A stretch of DNA of 64,000 bases from Halococcus qingdaonensis. GTDB taxonomy: Archaea; Halobacteriota; Halobacteria; Halobacteriales; Halococcaceae. This document shows, piece by piece, positions 26,758-35,621 of this stretch. The stretch's first letter is position 1, and each line of letters starts with the position of its first letter. The translations under genes and the position numbers were made by a program. The notes below the pieces were generated by a model, which saw nothing but the letters and a program-made list of their open reading frames with translations, searched no databases and was not told the origin of the DNA. Where the stretch lies: assembly GCF_024508235.1 (NCBI RefSeq), contig NZ_CP101943.1, positions 434,001 to 498,000 of the forward strand, in the 5' to 3' direction.

Positions 26758-28680
26758 ATGGCGAGCAACAAGATCCTCGGTATCGACCTCGGGACGACGA
26801 ACTCGGCGTTCGCGGTGATGGAAGGCAGCGATCCTGAAATCATCGTCAACGGCGAGGGCGACCGCACCACACCCTCCGTGGTGGCGTTCACCGACGACGA
26901 GCGCCTCGTCGGCAAACCCGCGAAGAACCAGGCCATCCAGAACCCCGACCGAACTGTCGAATCGATCAAACGGTTCATCGGCGAGGACCACACCGTCGAG
27001 ATCGACGGTGAGGACTACACGCCCGAGGAGATCTCGGCGCTCATCCTCGGCAAGATCAAGCGCGACGCTGAGGAGTATCTCGGCGACGAGATCGAGAAAG
27101 CCGTCATCACCGTCCCCGCTTACTTCTCCGACAGCCAGCGCCAGGCGACGAAGGACGCCGGCGAGATCGCCGGCTTCGACGTCGAGCGCATCATCAACGA
27201 GCCGACCGCGGCGTCGATGGCCTACGGGCTCGACGACGACTCCGACCAGACTGTGATGGTCTACGATCTCGGTGGGGGGACCTTCGACGTCTCGGTGCTC
27301 GATCTCGGTGGGGGCGTCTACGAGGTCGTCGCCACCAACGGCGACAACGACCTCGGTGGCGACGACTGGGACGAGGCCATCATCGACCACCTCGCCGAGG
27401 AGTTCGAATCCGAACACGGCTTCGACCTCCGCGAGGACCGCCAGGCGCTCCAGCGGCTGAAGGACGCCGCCGAGGAGGCCAAAATCGAGCTCTCCAACCG
27501 GAAGGAGACGACGATCAACCTCCCGTTCATCACGGCGACGGATTCGGGCCCGGTCCATCTGGAGGAGAAACTCACCCGTGCGACGTTCGAATCGCTTACC
27601 TCCGACCTGATCGACAGAACTGTGGACCCGACCCAGCAGGCGCTCGACGACGCGGACTACGACGCCGACGACATCGACGAGGTGATCCTCGTCGGCGGGT
27701 CGACGCGAATGCCCCAGGTCCAGGAACAGGTTTCGGAGATCGTCGGTCAGGACCCCCAGAAGAACGTCAACCCCGACGAAGCCGTCGCCCTCGGCGCGGC
27801 CATCCAGGGTGGCGTGCTCGCGGGCGACGTCGACGACATCGTGCTGCTCGACGTGACGCCGCTCTCGCTGGGGATCGAGGTCAAGGGTGGCCTCTTCGAG
27901 CGCCTCATCGACAAAAACACGACGATCCCGACCGAGGAGTCGAAGGTGTTCACGACCGCGGCCGCGAACCAGACTCAGGTTCAGGTGCGCGTGTTCCAGG
28001 GCGAGCGCGAGATCGCCGACGAGAACGAACTCCTCGGCGAGTTCCAGCTCTCTGGCATCCCGCCCGCGCCCGCCGGAACGCCCCAGATCGAGGTGACGTT
28101 CAACATCGACGAGAACGGCATCGTCAACGTCGAGGCCCACGACCAGGGCTCGGGCAACTCCGAGGAGATCACCATCGAGGGCGGTGCGGGGCTCTCGGAC
28201 GACGAGATCGACCGGATGCAAGAGGAAGCCGAGGAGTACGCCGAGGAGGACGAGCAGCGCCGCGAGCGCATCGAGGCGCGCAACGAGGCCGAGAGCTCGG
28301 TCCAGCGCGCGAACACGCTCCTCGAAGAGAACGAGGAAGAAGTCGAGGACGACCTCCGGACGGACATCGAGGACGCCATCGAGGACGTCGAGGAAGTCTT
28401 GGAGGACGAGGACGCGACGACCGAGGAGCTCCAAGACGCCACCGAGGAGCTCTCGACGGAGCTTCAGGAGATCGGCAAGCAGATGTACCAACAGCAGGAG
28501 GCCGCCCAGCAGGCCGCTGGCGGTGCGGGCGGCGCTGGCGGTGCGGGTGCAGCAGGTGCCGGCCCCGGCGGGATGGGCGACATGGGCGGTGCTGGCGGCG
28601 ACGGTGACGACGAGGAGTACGTCGACGCCGACTTCGAGGACGTCGACATCGACGACGAGGACGACGAGTCGTCGGCCTAA
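26758..28680 (+). CDS. dnaK: Molecular chaperone DnaK (Hsp70)
   Basis: 640-residue Hsp70. The ATPase domain (1-370) carries [54 protein letters not shown] and [14 protein letters not shown]. The substrate domain begins with [16 protein letters not shown]. The linker is followed by an acidic helical lid and a Gly/Ala-rich tail (GGAGGAGGAGAAGAG) ending in D/E repeats. The ATG at 26758 gives [12 protein letters not shown]; a TTG 4 codons upstream is less likely. GrpE is encoded nearby, but no dnaJ follows in this window, unlike many dnaK loci. Confidence 0.97.
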   Translation: MASNKILGIDLGTTNSAFAVMEGSDPEIIVNGEGDRTTPSVVAFTDDERLVGKPAKNQAIQNPDRTVESIKRFIGEDHTVEIDGEDYTPEEISALILGKIKRDAEEYLGDEIEKAVITVPAYFSDSQRQATKDAGEIAGFDVERIINEPTAASMAYGLDDDSDQTVMVYDLGGGTFDVSVLDLGGGVYEVVATNGDNDLGGDDWDEAIIDHLAEEFESEHGFDLREDRQALQRLKDAAEEAKIELSNRKETTINLPFITATDSGPVHLEEKLTRATFESLTSDLIDRTVDPTQQALDDADYDADDIDEVILVGGSTRMPQVQEQVSEIVGQDPQKNVNPDEAVALGAAIQGGVLAGDVDDIVLLDVTPLSLGIEVKGGLFERLIDKNTTIPTEESKVFTTAAANQTQVQVRVFQGEREIADENELLGEFQLSGIPPAPAGTPQIEVTFNIDENGIVNVEAHDQGSGNSEEITIEGGAGLSDDEIDRMQEEAEEYAEEDEQRRERIEARNEAESSVQRANTLLEENEEEVEDDLRTDIEDAIEDVEEVLEDEDATTEELQDATEELSTELQEIGKQMYQQQEAAQQAAGGAGGAGGAGAAGAGPGGMGDMGGAGGDGDDEEYVDADFEDVDIDDEDDESSA

Positions 28681-28770
28681 GCCAGTCTCGCCGTTCGTTC
28701 GAACAGGAATCACCGGTCACAAACCGACATACCAACACACCCTTACCGCCCTGCATCGTACGGATGCGGG

Positions 28771-29058
28771 ATGGCCACCATTCGCCAACTCGTTATCGAC
28801 GTTCTCAAGCCCCACGAGCCGACCATGCTTGCGGTCGCCGACGAGATCGCCGATCTGGACGGTATCGATGGCGTCAACGCCGTGCTCCTGGAGATGGACG
28901 AGGAGGTCCGTAACATCAAGTTCACCATCGAGGGCGAGGACATCGATTTCGAGACGGTAAGTGCGACAGTCGAGGACACCGGCGCACGGATTCACTCGAT
29001 CGATCAGGTCGCCTGCGGCGAGTACATCGTCGAAGACGTCCCGACGGCACAGGACTGA
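28771..29058 (+). CDS. DUF211 family protein
   Basis: 95-residue ferredoxin-like-fold protein. The pattern IRQLVIDVLKPHEPTMLAVADEIADLDGIDGVNAVLLEMDEEV matches archaeal DUF211 proteins, small oligomeric proteins of unknown role with possible metal or ligand binding. The ATG at 28771 and the stop share a base with the next gene (TGATG), so the two are translationally coupled. It lies 90 bp after dnaK. Confidence 0.88.
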   Translation: MATIRQLVIDVLKPHEPTMLAVADEIADLDGIDGVNAVLLEMDEEVRNIKFTIEGEDIDFETVSATVEDTGARIHSIDQVACGEYIVEDVPTAQD

Positions 29059-29639
29059 TGGCCGACGACGAGACGTCGTTGACCGACCGGGTCGACACCG
29101 ATATGGTGGGCCCGATCGCCCGCCGCTATTTCGTTTCGAACGGGTTCGACGGCGCGCTCACCGGCGTCGGCGTCACCGTCGGGGCGTATCTCTCGGGCAT
29201 CTCCGACGGGCTCACGGTGATCAGCCTCGGTCTCGCCGCGGCCGTCGGTCTCACCACCTCCGGGGTGTGGAGCGTCTGGGAGATCGAGCGTGCGGAGATG
29301 CGCGCCGAGATCCAGGAGACCGAGGAGGCGATGCTCGCCGACCTGAGCGACACGCGCATCGAGCGCGACAAGATGAGCAATCAGGTCGTCAACGCGCTCA
29401 TGAGCGGGCTCGGCCCGCTGCTCGGGCTCATCGTCCCGCTCGTGCCGTTCCTGTTCGAGGGCACGGTCTTCTCGCTGTTGCAGGCGACGCTCGTCTCCGT
29501 CGCGATGGCCGTTGGCATCCTCTTCACGTTTGGGGCATATATGGCCTCTATCTCCCGCCAGCGCTGGTATGTCGCCGGCATTCGCATGGGGCTCGCTGGC
29601 GTCGTCGTCGCCGTTCTCAACGTCTTCCTCCCCGGCTGA
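29058..29639 (+). CDS. VIT1/CCC1-like membrane protein (TIGR00267-type)
   Basis: 193-residue integral membrane protein with about five hydrophobic segments. SNGFDGALTGVGVTVGAYLSG in the first span resembles the D-G-..T signature of VIT1/CCC1 iron-manganese carriers. A cytoplasmic helical hairpin rich in Glu (EIERAEMRAEIQETEEAMLADLSDTRIERDK, residues 77-108) follows and could bind metal. The gene overlaps DUF211 by one base, so DUF211 may act with it. Transport of divalent metal is inferred from the distant similarity. Confidence 0.78.
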   Translation: MADDETSLTDRVDTDMVGPIARRYFVSNGFDGALTGVGVTVGAYLSGISDGLTVISLGLAAAVGLTTSGVWSVWEIERAEMRAEIQETEEAMLADLSDTRIERDKMSNQVVNALMSGLGPLLGLIVPLVPFLFEGTVFSLLQATLVSVAMAVGILFTFGAYMASISRQRWYVAGIRMGLAGVVVAVLNVFLPG

Positions 29640-29648
29640 CCCGGGATC

Positions 29649-30068
29649 CTATTCGACGAGATCGCGGTAGAGCCGCCCGAACGCCTGCCGGCGCAGGGTC
29701 TCGACGGCTGCGCGTTCCTCGTTGGCGAACGTCGCTGCGACGGCCTGTTCGGAAAAGGGGACGGTGTGCCAGGCGATTCGGGGAACGTTCTCGTTACCGA
29801 TGACGTGGGTCTCGTACTCGGAATGCTCCGCCCGCCAGTCGTCGAACGCCTCGCGCTGGCCGACCGAGACCTCGAGTTCCGAAGCGAACAGCGCGTTGCG
29901 CGCCCGCTCGACGACCGTGCTCGTCACGCGCTCGTCGTACTCCGGCTTGTCGAACTCCATCGCGGTCGCGACCTCCCGAACGACGGTCTGGGCCGTCGGG
30001 CCGAGCGCCTCGTAGCGCTCGCGGGCGGCCTCCTCGGTGCTCGGCGCGAACCGTCCAACCGTGTGCAT
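29649..30068 (-). CDS. Conserved haloarchaeal protein (DUF5809 type)
   Basis: 139-residue soluble protein of unknown function. The N-terminus MHTVGRFAPSTEEAARERYEALGPTAQTVVREVATAM begins a mainly helical protein, followed by DDWRAEHSEYETHVIGNENVPRIAWHTVPF, a segment conserved in related haloarchaea as I recall. Its neighbour upstream on the same strand is a DUF5810-like zinc-ribbon protein, and these two usually go together. The DUF numbers are from memory. Confidence 0.75.
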   Translation of the reverse strand: MHTVGRFAPSTEEAARERYEALGPTAQTVVREVATAMEFDKPEYDERVTSTVVERARNALFASELEVSVGQREAFDDWRAEHSEYETHVIGNENVPRIAWHTVPFSEQAVAATFANEERAAVETLRRQAFGRLYRDLVE

Positions 30069-30092
30069 ACGAGCGGTTCGCCCGGCGGACGG

Positions 30093-30539
30093 TTACTCGT
30101 TTTCGTCCGCGTCGCCACCATTGTCGCCGCTCTCGTCGCTCGCTGCAGTTCCGTCGCCCATCTCGCTCTCGTCGCCTGTGTCCTCGGTCATCGCGCGCGC
30201 CTGTTCGACCGCGGCGGCGGTCTCGGCGTCGAGGCTCCCTTCATTCGACGGCCCGCGCGTCGGTCGCTCGTCGAAGAGCTCGCCCGGCCGTGGCTCGTCG
30301 CCGTGGTGATGGTCGTGACCGGTCGTGTCCTCGAAGACCTGGGGGAACTCGACCTCGGCAGCGCCCTCCTCGACTCGCTCGGCGAGTTCGTCCTCGCCGG
30401 ACTGCTCCCAGCCCGGTGCGTGCTCGTCGAGCCACGACTCGTGGTCGTCGTCGCCGAGCAGCGCGGTGAACGCGAGGTGGTTGGCGAGGTGGCGCGCGTC
30501 GGCCTGCGGCGTCTCACAGACGGGACAGGCATAGCCCAT
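30093..30539 (-). CDS. Zinc-finger protein (DUF5810 type)
   Basis: 148-residue protein. The N-terminus MGYACPVCETPQADARHLANHLAFTALL contains CPVC followed by two histidines (H-X3-H), a C2H2-like zinc finger. HESWLDEHAPGW follows, then a long acidic disordered region (from residue 55) with HDHHHGDE, which could bind metal. It probably binds nucleic acid or protein. It lies 24 nt upstream of the DUF5809-type gene and in the same direction, so an operon is likely. Confidence 0.8.
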   Translation of the reverse strand: MGYACPVCETPQADARHLANHLAFTALLGDDDHESWLDEHAPGWEQSGEDELAERVEEGAAEVEFPQVFEDTTGHDHHHGDEPRPGELFDERPTRGPSNEGSLDAETAAAVEQARAMTEDTGDESEMGDGTAASDESGDNGGDADENE

Positions 30540-30576
30540 ATCGGTTCTTGGCCCTCGACGCGCTTCTATCCCGCGC

Positions 30577-30993
30577 TCATTCGTCGGCCGCGAGCGGTTC
30601 GGTACACCACTGGCAGAACTCGAGATCGGCGTCGGTCTCGCGCCCGCAGTTCGGGCAACGCTGCTTGCCGTCGGCAGCGGTCGATTGCTCGGTTCGGGAG
30701 CCCTGGGCGATGCGGTAGGCGTCGACCGTGTTGAGCACGAAGAGGACGAAGATCGCGATCTCGGCCTCCATCGGGAGCGCCTCGCTCGCCTGCATCACCG
30801 CGTCGAGGCTGAACCCCGCCCCGTTCTCGGGGATCGCCGAGGCCGGCAGCGCGATCGCGACGGTCGCGAACGTCAGCCCGAACCAGGTGAGGGCACGCAG
30901 CCACTCGCGCAGGTAGAGGTGGCCGAGTCCCGGGTAGAGAAGCGCCAGCGCGGCGGCGAGCAGCGGGCGTTTCCCCGAACGATGTCCGTTCAT
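30577..30993 (-). CDS. Membrane protein with C-terminal zinc ribbon
   Basis: 138-residue protein. The head LLAAALALLYPGLGHLYLREWLRALTWFGLTFATVAI forms two hydrophobic spans with the TM2-like phrase PGLGHLYL. A third span covers AEIAIFVLFVLNTVDAYRIA. The C-terminus has CPNCGRETDADLEFCQWC, a zinc ribbon of the kind fused to many haloarchaeal membrane proteins. The ATG at 30993 was chosen because it places the first span at the N-terminus. Function unknown. Confidence 0.82.
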   Translation of the reverse strand: MNGHRSGKRPLLAAALALLYPGLGHLYLREWLRALTWFGLTFATVAIALPASAIPENGAGFSLDAVMQASEALPMEAEIAIFVLFVLNTVDAYRIAQGSRTEQSTAADGKQRCPNCGRETDADLEFCQWCTEPLAADE

Positions 30994-31087
30994 CGCCCCC
31001 ACGTAGCTCGTGGGGGTTCCTGAACGTTCGGGTCCACGACGCCGCCCGGATCGGAGTGCGTTTAGTCGCCGGCGCGGTAACACCGGC

Positions 31088-31795
31088 ATGGCGTGGGTGA
31101 GCCTGTTCTCCGGCGGGAAGGACTCCGCGTGGGCGCTCCATCGCGCGCTCGACGACGGACTGCCGGTCGAGCGACTCGTCACCGTCCATCCCGACGAGGA
31201 TTCCTTTCTCTACCACGTCCCGGCGACCGAGCTCGCTGGACTGGCCGCCGAGAGCATCGGCATCGAGCTGCTCGAAGTCGAATCGGGCGGCCACGAGGGG
31301 ACTGATTCCAGCGCGCGCGGCGATGCCGAGCTCGAACCGCTCGAATGCGCGCTCCGCGAGCTCGACGCCGACATGGACGACGGACTCACGGGCGTGGTTG
31401 CCGGTGCGATTGAAAGCGAGTTCCAGACCAGCCGGATCGAGGCGATGTGCGAACGCCTCGACATCGAGCTGTTCGCCCCGCTCTGGCAGCGCGATCCCCG
31501 AGCGCTCGCCGACGCGATGCTCGCTACCGGTTTCGAGATCCGTGTGATCGCCGTGGCGGCCGCCGGGCTCGACGAGTCCTGGCTCGGGCGCACGCTCGAT
31601 GCCGAGGCCTTCGACGAACTCGAAGCCATCGGCGACGACTACGGCGTTCACCTCCTCGGCGAGGGTGGCGGGTTCGAGACGCTCGTGACTGACAGTCCGC
31701 AGATGGAGCGGCCGCTGAAGCTCGAGTACGAGACCGAATGGGACGGCGTTCGCGGCCAGTTGCAGGTTACCGATGCGTGGCTCGGCGACTCCTGA
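31088..31795 (+). CDS. dph6: Diphthine--ammonia ligase
   Basis: 235-residue ATP-dependent amidase of the PP-loop family. It has SLFSGGKDSAWAL at residues 5-17. FAPLWQRDPRALADAMLATGFEIRVIAVAAAGLDESWLGR in mid-protein and GEGGGFETLVTDSP near the end match Dph6/MJ0570-type proteins. The enzyme amidates diphthine to diphthamide on elongation factor 2. The ATG at 31088 follows a GTTTAGT box 28 nt upstream. The longer open frame before it lies in the divergent gene's upstream region. Confidence 0.9.
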   Translation: MAWVSLFSGGKDSAWALHRALDDGLPVERLVTVHPDEDSFLYHVPATELAGLAAESIGIELLEVESGGHEGTDSSARGDAELEPLECALRELDADMDDGLTGVVAGAIESEFQTSRIEAMCERLDIELFAPLWQRDPRALADAMLATGFEIRVIAVAAAGLDESWLGRTLDAEAFDELEAIGDDYGVHLLGEGGGFETLVTDSPQMERPLKLEYETEWDGVRGQLQVTDAWLGDS

Positions 31796-31798
31796 GGC

Positions 31799-31927
31799 TT
31801 ATTCGTCGCTGTCGAGCAGCGCGGGCTTGCCGACCGGCAGCGACCCGAACAGTGCGTAGTGGACGGCGAACGAGACGGTGATCAGCAGTGCGATACCCGT
31901 GACGAGTTTCGTCGAACGCGATGCCAT
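31799..31927 (-). CDS. Small membrane protein (42 aa)
   Basis: Short gene, MASRSTKLVTGIALLITVSF..., with one membrane span (LVTGIALLITVSFAVHYALFG, residues 8-28) and a short outer tail ending LLDSDE. It ends 3 nt beyond dph6 on the opposite strand and starts 60 nt after the nucleotidyltransferase gene, whose transcript could include it. Small single-span proteins of this kind are frequent in Halobacteria; the function is unknown. Confidence 0.65.
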   Translation of the reverse strand: MASRSTKLVTGIALLITVSFAVHYALFGSLPVGKPALLDSDE

Positions 31928-31986
31928 ACCCGCGCGAGGGCGGCGGTGCAAAAGAGAGCTGCGGTCGGTCGCGGGTGCCCGCGAGC

Positions 31987-32952
31987 TCAGTCGCCGTCGG
32001 GCAGTTTCGTGTGTGTGCCGACGAGCGCGCCCGTGAGCTCGGTGCCGGCGACGTCGACCTCCTCGTCGAGGATCGAATCCCGCACCGTACAGTCCTCGAC
32101 GGTTGCGTTCGGGAAGACGACCGAGCGCTCGACCGTCGAGTTCCGCACGACCGCGCCGTCCATGACGTGGACGCCGCTGCCGATCTCGCTGTTCTCGACG
32201 GTGGCGTCGGCGTCGATCGCGGCGTCGCCGTCGAGCGCCCACGCGACGGTTTCGAGGTAGCTCTCGGGCGTGCCGATGTCGAACCACGCGCCGTCGAATG
32301 TGTAGGCGTAGACCGCGCGGGTGGCTTGCAGCCACTGGACGAACCAGCCCGGCTCGTCGGGATTGTTGTCGCCAGCGAGATATTCGTCGAAGGCGAGCGC
32401 CTCGGCGGGGAAGGCGTAGCAGGCGATCGAGACGAGGGTGCTGTTCGGTTCGTCGGGCTTCTCCTGGAAGTCCACCACCCGATCGCCGTCGAGCTCGACC
32501 AGCCCGTAGGAACTCGCGCGCTCCTTCGAGCCGACGTCGTAGGCCGCGATCGTCGGCGCGCCCCGGGACTCGAACTCGTCGACGAAGTCGCTGAGCGGGA
32601 AGCTGATGAGATTGTCGCCGGCGATCACCAGCAGGTCGTCGTCGATCCCCTCGCGCTCGACGAGCTGGGCGAGCGCGCCGACGACGCCGAACTTCTCGTC
32701 CTCGTCGCTGGTCTCCTCGACGCTGAGGCGTGGCTTCGTGAACTCGCTCTCCGCGATGTGGCGCTCGAACTCCGGGGCGAAGCGCTCGTTCGTGCTCACG
32801 TAGACGTCCTCGATACGGTCGTCGGTCTCCAGTTCGTCGAAGATCCGGTCGATCACGTCAGCCCCGCCAACCGGCAGGAACATCTTCGGCCGGTGTTTCG
32901 TAATCGGCCAGAGACGTGTCGCGTAGCCTCCGGCGAGTACGATTGCATCCAT
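31987..32952 (-). CDS. Sugar nucleotidyltransferase
   Basis: 321-residue enzyme of the glucose-1-phosphate thymidylyl/uridylyltransferase family. The N-terminus MDAIVLAGGYATRLWPITKHRPKMFLPVGG carries the nucleotide-binding motif. VIAGDNLISFPL contains the metal aspartate and DFQEKPDEP follows. The C-terminal 80 residues form a left-handed beta-helix-like tail (ENSEIGSGVHVMDGAVVRNSTVERSVV). Products would be NDP-sugars for S-layer or archaellin glycosylation or for polysaccharide. The ATG at 32952 was chosen over a much longer antisense-like open frame. Confidence 0.92.
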   Translation of the reverse strand: MDAIVLAGGYATRLWPITKHRPKMFLPVGGADVIDRIFDELETDDRIEDVYVSTNERFAPEFERHIAESEFTKPRLSVEETSDEDEKFGVVGALAQLVEREGIDDDLLVIAGDNLISFPLSDFVDEFESRGAPTIAAYDVGSKERASSYGLVELDGDRVVDFQEKPDEPNSTLVSIACYAFPAEALAFDEYLAGDNNPDEPGWFVQWLQATRAVYAYTFDGAWFDIGTPESYLETVAWALDGDAAIDADATVENSEIGSGVHVMDGAVVRNSTVERSVVFPNATVEDCTVRDSILDEEVDVAGTELTGALVGTHTKLPDGD

Positions 32953-33035
32953 GCAAATTCGCTCTCGGCGGCCGGATAAGTCCCTTTCCATTGCCCACTC
33001 CGGTGACGGTCGCCACCATCCGATGAGGACGGCCC

Positions 33036-34118
33036 TCAGACCGGTTCCGGAGTGCTCGGGAAGCGCGACTCGACGATGGCGAACGCGAGCGTGCTGACGA
33101 GCCCCAACAGCGTGCCGGCGGTGAGCGCGACCGCCATGTAGGTCAGTCCCACCTCGCCGAGGAGGAACGCGCTGACGGCGTAGAGCACGGCCGCGATGGC
33201 GAGCACGTAGAAGGGGGCGTTGAGATACCGCCAGCGAAAGCGCTCGGCGAGATAGGTGTCGGTGATGCGGCCGACGCTGCTGGTGATGCCCGCGGCCGCG
33301 AACCAGGGCGTCGCGCCGACGATGAAGGCGGCGATCGCCTCGACGAGGCTGAGCGCTGCCACGGCGCTGTGAGCGTCGAACGTCGTCATCCCGCGGACGC
33401 CGCCGATGGCGAGCAGCGCCGCCGCAACCACCGTCGTGATGAGCATCACTCGGCCGGCGTAGAGCCCGCGCCGCGCCCGCGCGACCGCCTCGTCGATGGC
33501 ACGTTCGAGACCGAGACCGCGAAAGAGAACGTAGAGCCCGAGCAGCGCCGAGATGAAGCCGAACACCGCCGCGCCGGGCACGCCGAGCTGACTGGCGATC
33601 TCGGCAAGCGGGTAGATGAGCAGGAGAATGCCGAGCGGAACGAGGATCGTGCCTCTCGTCTCGGGATCGTCGAGCACCTGCTTCATCGTGTAGTACATCG
33701 ACTCCAGGTTCTGGGCCTGCCGGACGACGACCCGCTGGACGCCGTCGATCGGGAGCCGTGAGCGGATCACCGGGATCACCGACTCGTCCTGTGCGCCGTC
33801 GGTGACCACCAGTGCGTGAACGTCCTCGCCGGTGGTCAGCCCCGCGAGGATGTGGTCGATCTCCTCGCCGACCTTCCTGTTGGCCGCAACGCCGCCGCTC
33901 TCGACGCCGGTGACGGCCGCGACCGCGACCTGCTCGTCGGTGATGTCGTCGTGGATGTGCAACCCCTCGAAGAGTACGTTCGAGTCGGAGTCCTCCGGAT
34001 CGGCCGTGGCGAGCGAAACGGCGGCGCTCTCGACCGCTTCCCGACCCACGACGGGCGTCTCGACGCCGGCCTTTCGCCCGAGGTCGTCGTCGAGGTCGAT
34101 ACACAGCACCAGCAGCAT
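33036..34118 (-). CDS. DUF373 family membrane protein
   Basis: 360-residue archaeal protein. MLLVLCIDLDDDLGRKAGVETPVVGRE at the N-terminus is the DUF373 signature. The soluble N-terminal domain (1-145) contains HALVVTDGAQDESVIPVIRSRLPIDGVQRVVVRQAQNLESMYY. About six membrane helices follow. DUF373 is archaea-specific and uncharacterised. The ATG at 34118 fits the family start. It lies 83 nt upstream of the nucleotidyltransferase gene and may be co-transcribed with it. Confidence 0.9.
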   Translation of the reverse strand: MLLVLCIDLDDDLGRKAGVETPVVGREAVESAAVSLATADPEDSDSNVLFEGLHIHDDITDEQVAVAAVTGVESGGVAANRKVGEEIDHILAGLTTGEDVHALVVTDGAQDESVIPVIRSRLPIDGVQRVVVRQAQNLESMYYTMKQVLDDPETRGTILVPLGILLLIYPLAEIASQLGVPGAAVFGFISALLGLYVLFRGLGLERAIDEAVARARRGLYAGRVMLITTVVAAALLAIGGVRGMTTFDAHSAVAALSLVEAIAAFIVGATPWFAAAGITSSVGRITDTYLAERFRWRYLNAPFYVLAIAAVLYAVSAFLLGEVGLTYMAVALTAGTLLGLVSTLAFAIVESRFPSTPEPV

Positions 34119-34262
34119 ACGGCCGGCTACGCGACCCGCCGTTAACTGCTTTCGGTGCTGGCCGCTACGCACCTAATACGTCCTAACCCACACAGGAGTT
34201 TTAGTACATGTTCTATCATTACATTTATTGGGGCCGGCCGGATCAGTGGTTCGTGTCGAACG

Positions 34263-34439
34263 ATGGCGCACTCGTCGCCGTCGTTCGCAGGACAACAGAT
34301 GTACACGGATATCGAGAACACCGGCGCGCCGATGGTGCCCGAGATCAGCCGCAACGACTCTGACGACCGAACCGACGCGCGACGCTTCCGCGAGGAGATG
34401 GTGTTGAGCCACCGACTGCCCGATCGATATCGGGAGTAG
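34263..34439 (+). CDS. Possible small acidic protein (58 aa)
   Basis: Candidate gene in the 414-bp gap between DUF373 and the radical SAM gene. The product MAHSSPSFAGQQMYTDIENTG... is hydrophilic and charged, ending REEMVLSHRLPDRYRE. A TTTATT box lies about 35 nt upstream and the GC-rich, third-position-biased stretch starts at the ATG, both in favour. No family is recognised. The rest of this gap holds an AT-rich segment (34190-34240) that probably carries the promoters. Confidence 0.4.
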   Translation: MAHSSPSFAGQQMYTDIENTGAPMVPEISRNDSDDRTDARRFREEMVLSHRLPDRYRE

Positions 34440-34532
34440 CAGTCGTCCCGGGCGCTGTCTCGCTCGAACACTGAGGACGGCCGATCCAAGCCGTACGCCT
34501 TTTCAGGACTGCGCCCCCAGTCGTTTCAACGA

Positions 34533-35525
34533 ATGATCTCGAAGGGCTGTGAACAGTGTGCCAAGGGCGGGAAGATGGTGCTGTTCGTCTACGGCTACTG
34601 CGACCAGCGCGACTGCTTTTACTGTCCGCTCGGCGAGAACCGGAAGAACGTCACCGACGTCTACGCCAACGAGCGCCTCGTCGAGGACGACAGCGACGTG
34701 ATCGAGGAGGCCCACCGGATGGAGGCGCTCGGGACCTCGATCACCGGTGGCGAGCCCCAGGAGGCGATGGCCAAGACCTGCCGCTATCTTTCGATGCTCA
34801 AAGACGAGTTCGGCGAAGATCACCACACCCATCTCTACACGGGTATCACCGGTGGACGCGAGAACATGCGCCGGCTCTCCGAGGCCGGATTGGATGAGAT
34901 CCGTTTCCATCCGCCCTACGAACTGTGGGGCGACATGCACGGCACCGAATGGGAGGAGATCCTCTATATCGCCCGCGAAGAGGGTCTGACGCCAGCGTTC
35001 GAGATCCCCGGCATCCGGGCCGAGGAGGAGTTCATCGAGTTCCTCGACGAGGGCGCGGCCGACTTCTGCAACATCAACGAATTCGAGATGAGCGACGGCA
35101 ACTACGAACGGATGCAGGAGCAGGGCTTCGAGCGCCGCGAGGGCCACATGAGCGCCGTCGAGGGTTCCCACGACATCCTCGACGCGATGGGCGATCACGA
35201 GAAGGTCTACTTCTGTACGAGCGTGTTCAAGGACGCCGCCCAGCACCGCAATCGTCTGAAGCGGATGGCGAAGGTCATCAGGCGCGAGTTCGACGAAGTG
35301 ACCGACGACGGCACTCTCGTCTACGGCAAGGCCTGGGAGAGCGGCGACCGACTGGCGGAGCTCGGCGTCCCTGAGGAGTTCTACAGCCAGAAATCCGAAC
35401 ACGTCGAACTCGCCTGGTGGCTCCTCGAAGAGATGATCGACGAGGGCGACGTGAACAGGGGCGAGATCGTCGAGCAGTACCCGACCGCCGACGGCACCGT
35501 GGTCGAGCGAACGCCGCTGGCCTGA
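34533..35525 (+). CDS. Radical SAM protein with CX4CX2C motif
   Basis: 330-residue cytoplasmic enzyme. The cluster-binding segment reads GYCDQRDCFYCPLG, with four residues between the first two cysteines instead of the usual three. SAM-binding features follow: TSITGGEPQEA (GGEP), then HHTHLYTGITGG and LDEIRFHPPYELW on later barrel strands. A second pair CEQC lies at residues 6-9. The substrate is not known. The protein resembles archaeal radical SAM proteins near pyruvate formate-lyase activase by annotation, but I cannot assign a reaction. The ATG at 34533 is directly before the CEQC pair. Confidence 0.88.
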   Translation: MISKGCEQCAKGGKMVLFVYGYCDQRDCFYCPLGENRKNVTDVYANERLVEDDSDVIEEAHRMEALGTSITGGEPQEAMAKTCRYLSMLKDEFGEDHHTHLYTGITGGRENMRRLSEAGLDEIRFHPPYELWGDMHGTEWEEILYIAREEGLTPAFEIPGIRAEEEFIEFLDEGAADFCNINEFEMSDGNYERMQEQGFERREGHMSAVEGSHDILDAMGDHEKVYFCTSVFKDAAQHRNRLKRMAKVIRREFDEVTDDGTLVYGKAWESGDRLAELGVPEEFYSQKSEHVELAWWLLEEMIDEGDVNRGEIVEQYPTADGTVVERTPLA

Positions 35526-35621
35526 TTCTCACGTCGGTTTTTGCGACCGTGAGTCGCCGACGGAACGGAATCGTGGTCGTATCACCACGTTCATACGGCG
35601 TTCTCCCCCATTCCAGATCGA

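Noticed and set aside
26725-28713. A 662-codon open frame antisense to dnaK
   Set aside because: It mirrors the GC-rich third codon positions of dnaK and encodes a low-complexity V/D/E/L-rich chain without any family motif. dnaK is unmistakable on the other strand.
31987-34104. A 705-codon frame joining an Arg-rich region to the nucleotidyltransferase
   Set aside because: Only the part from 32952 down codes for the enzyme. The first 380 codons are an out-of-frame shadow of the DUF373 gene with extreme arginine content.
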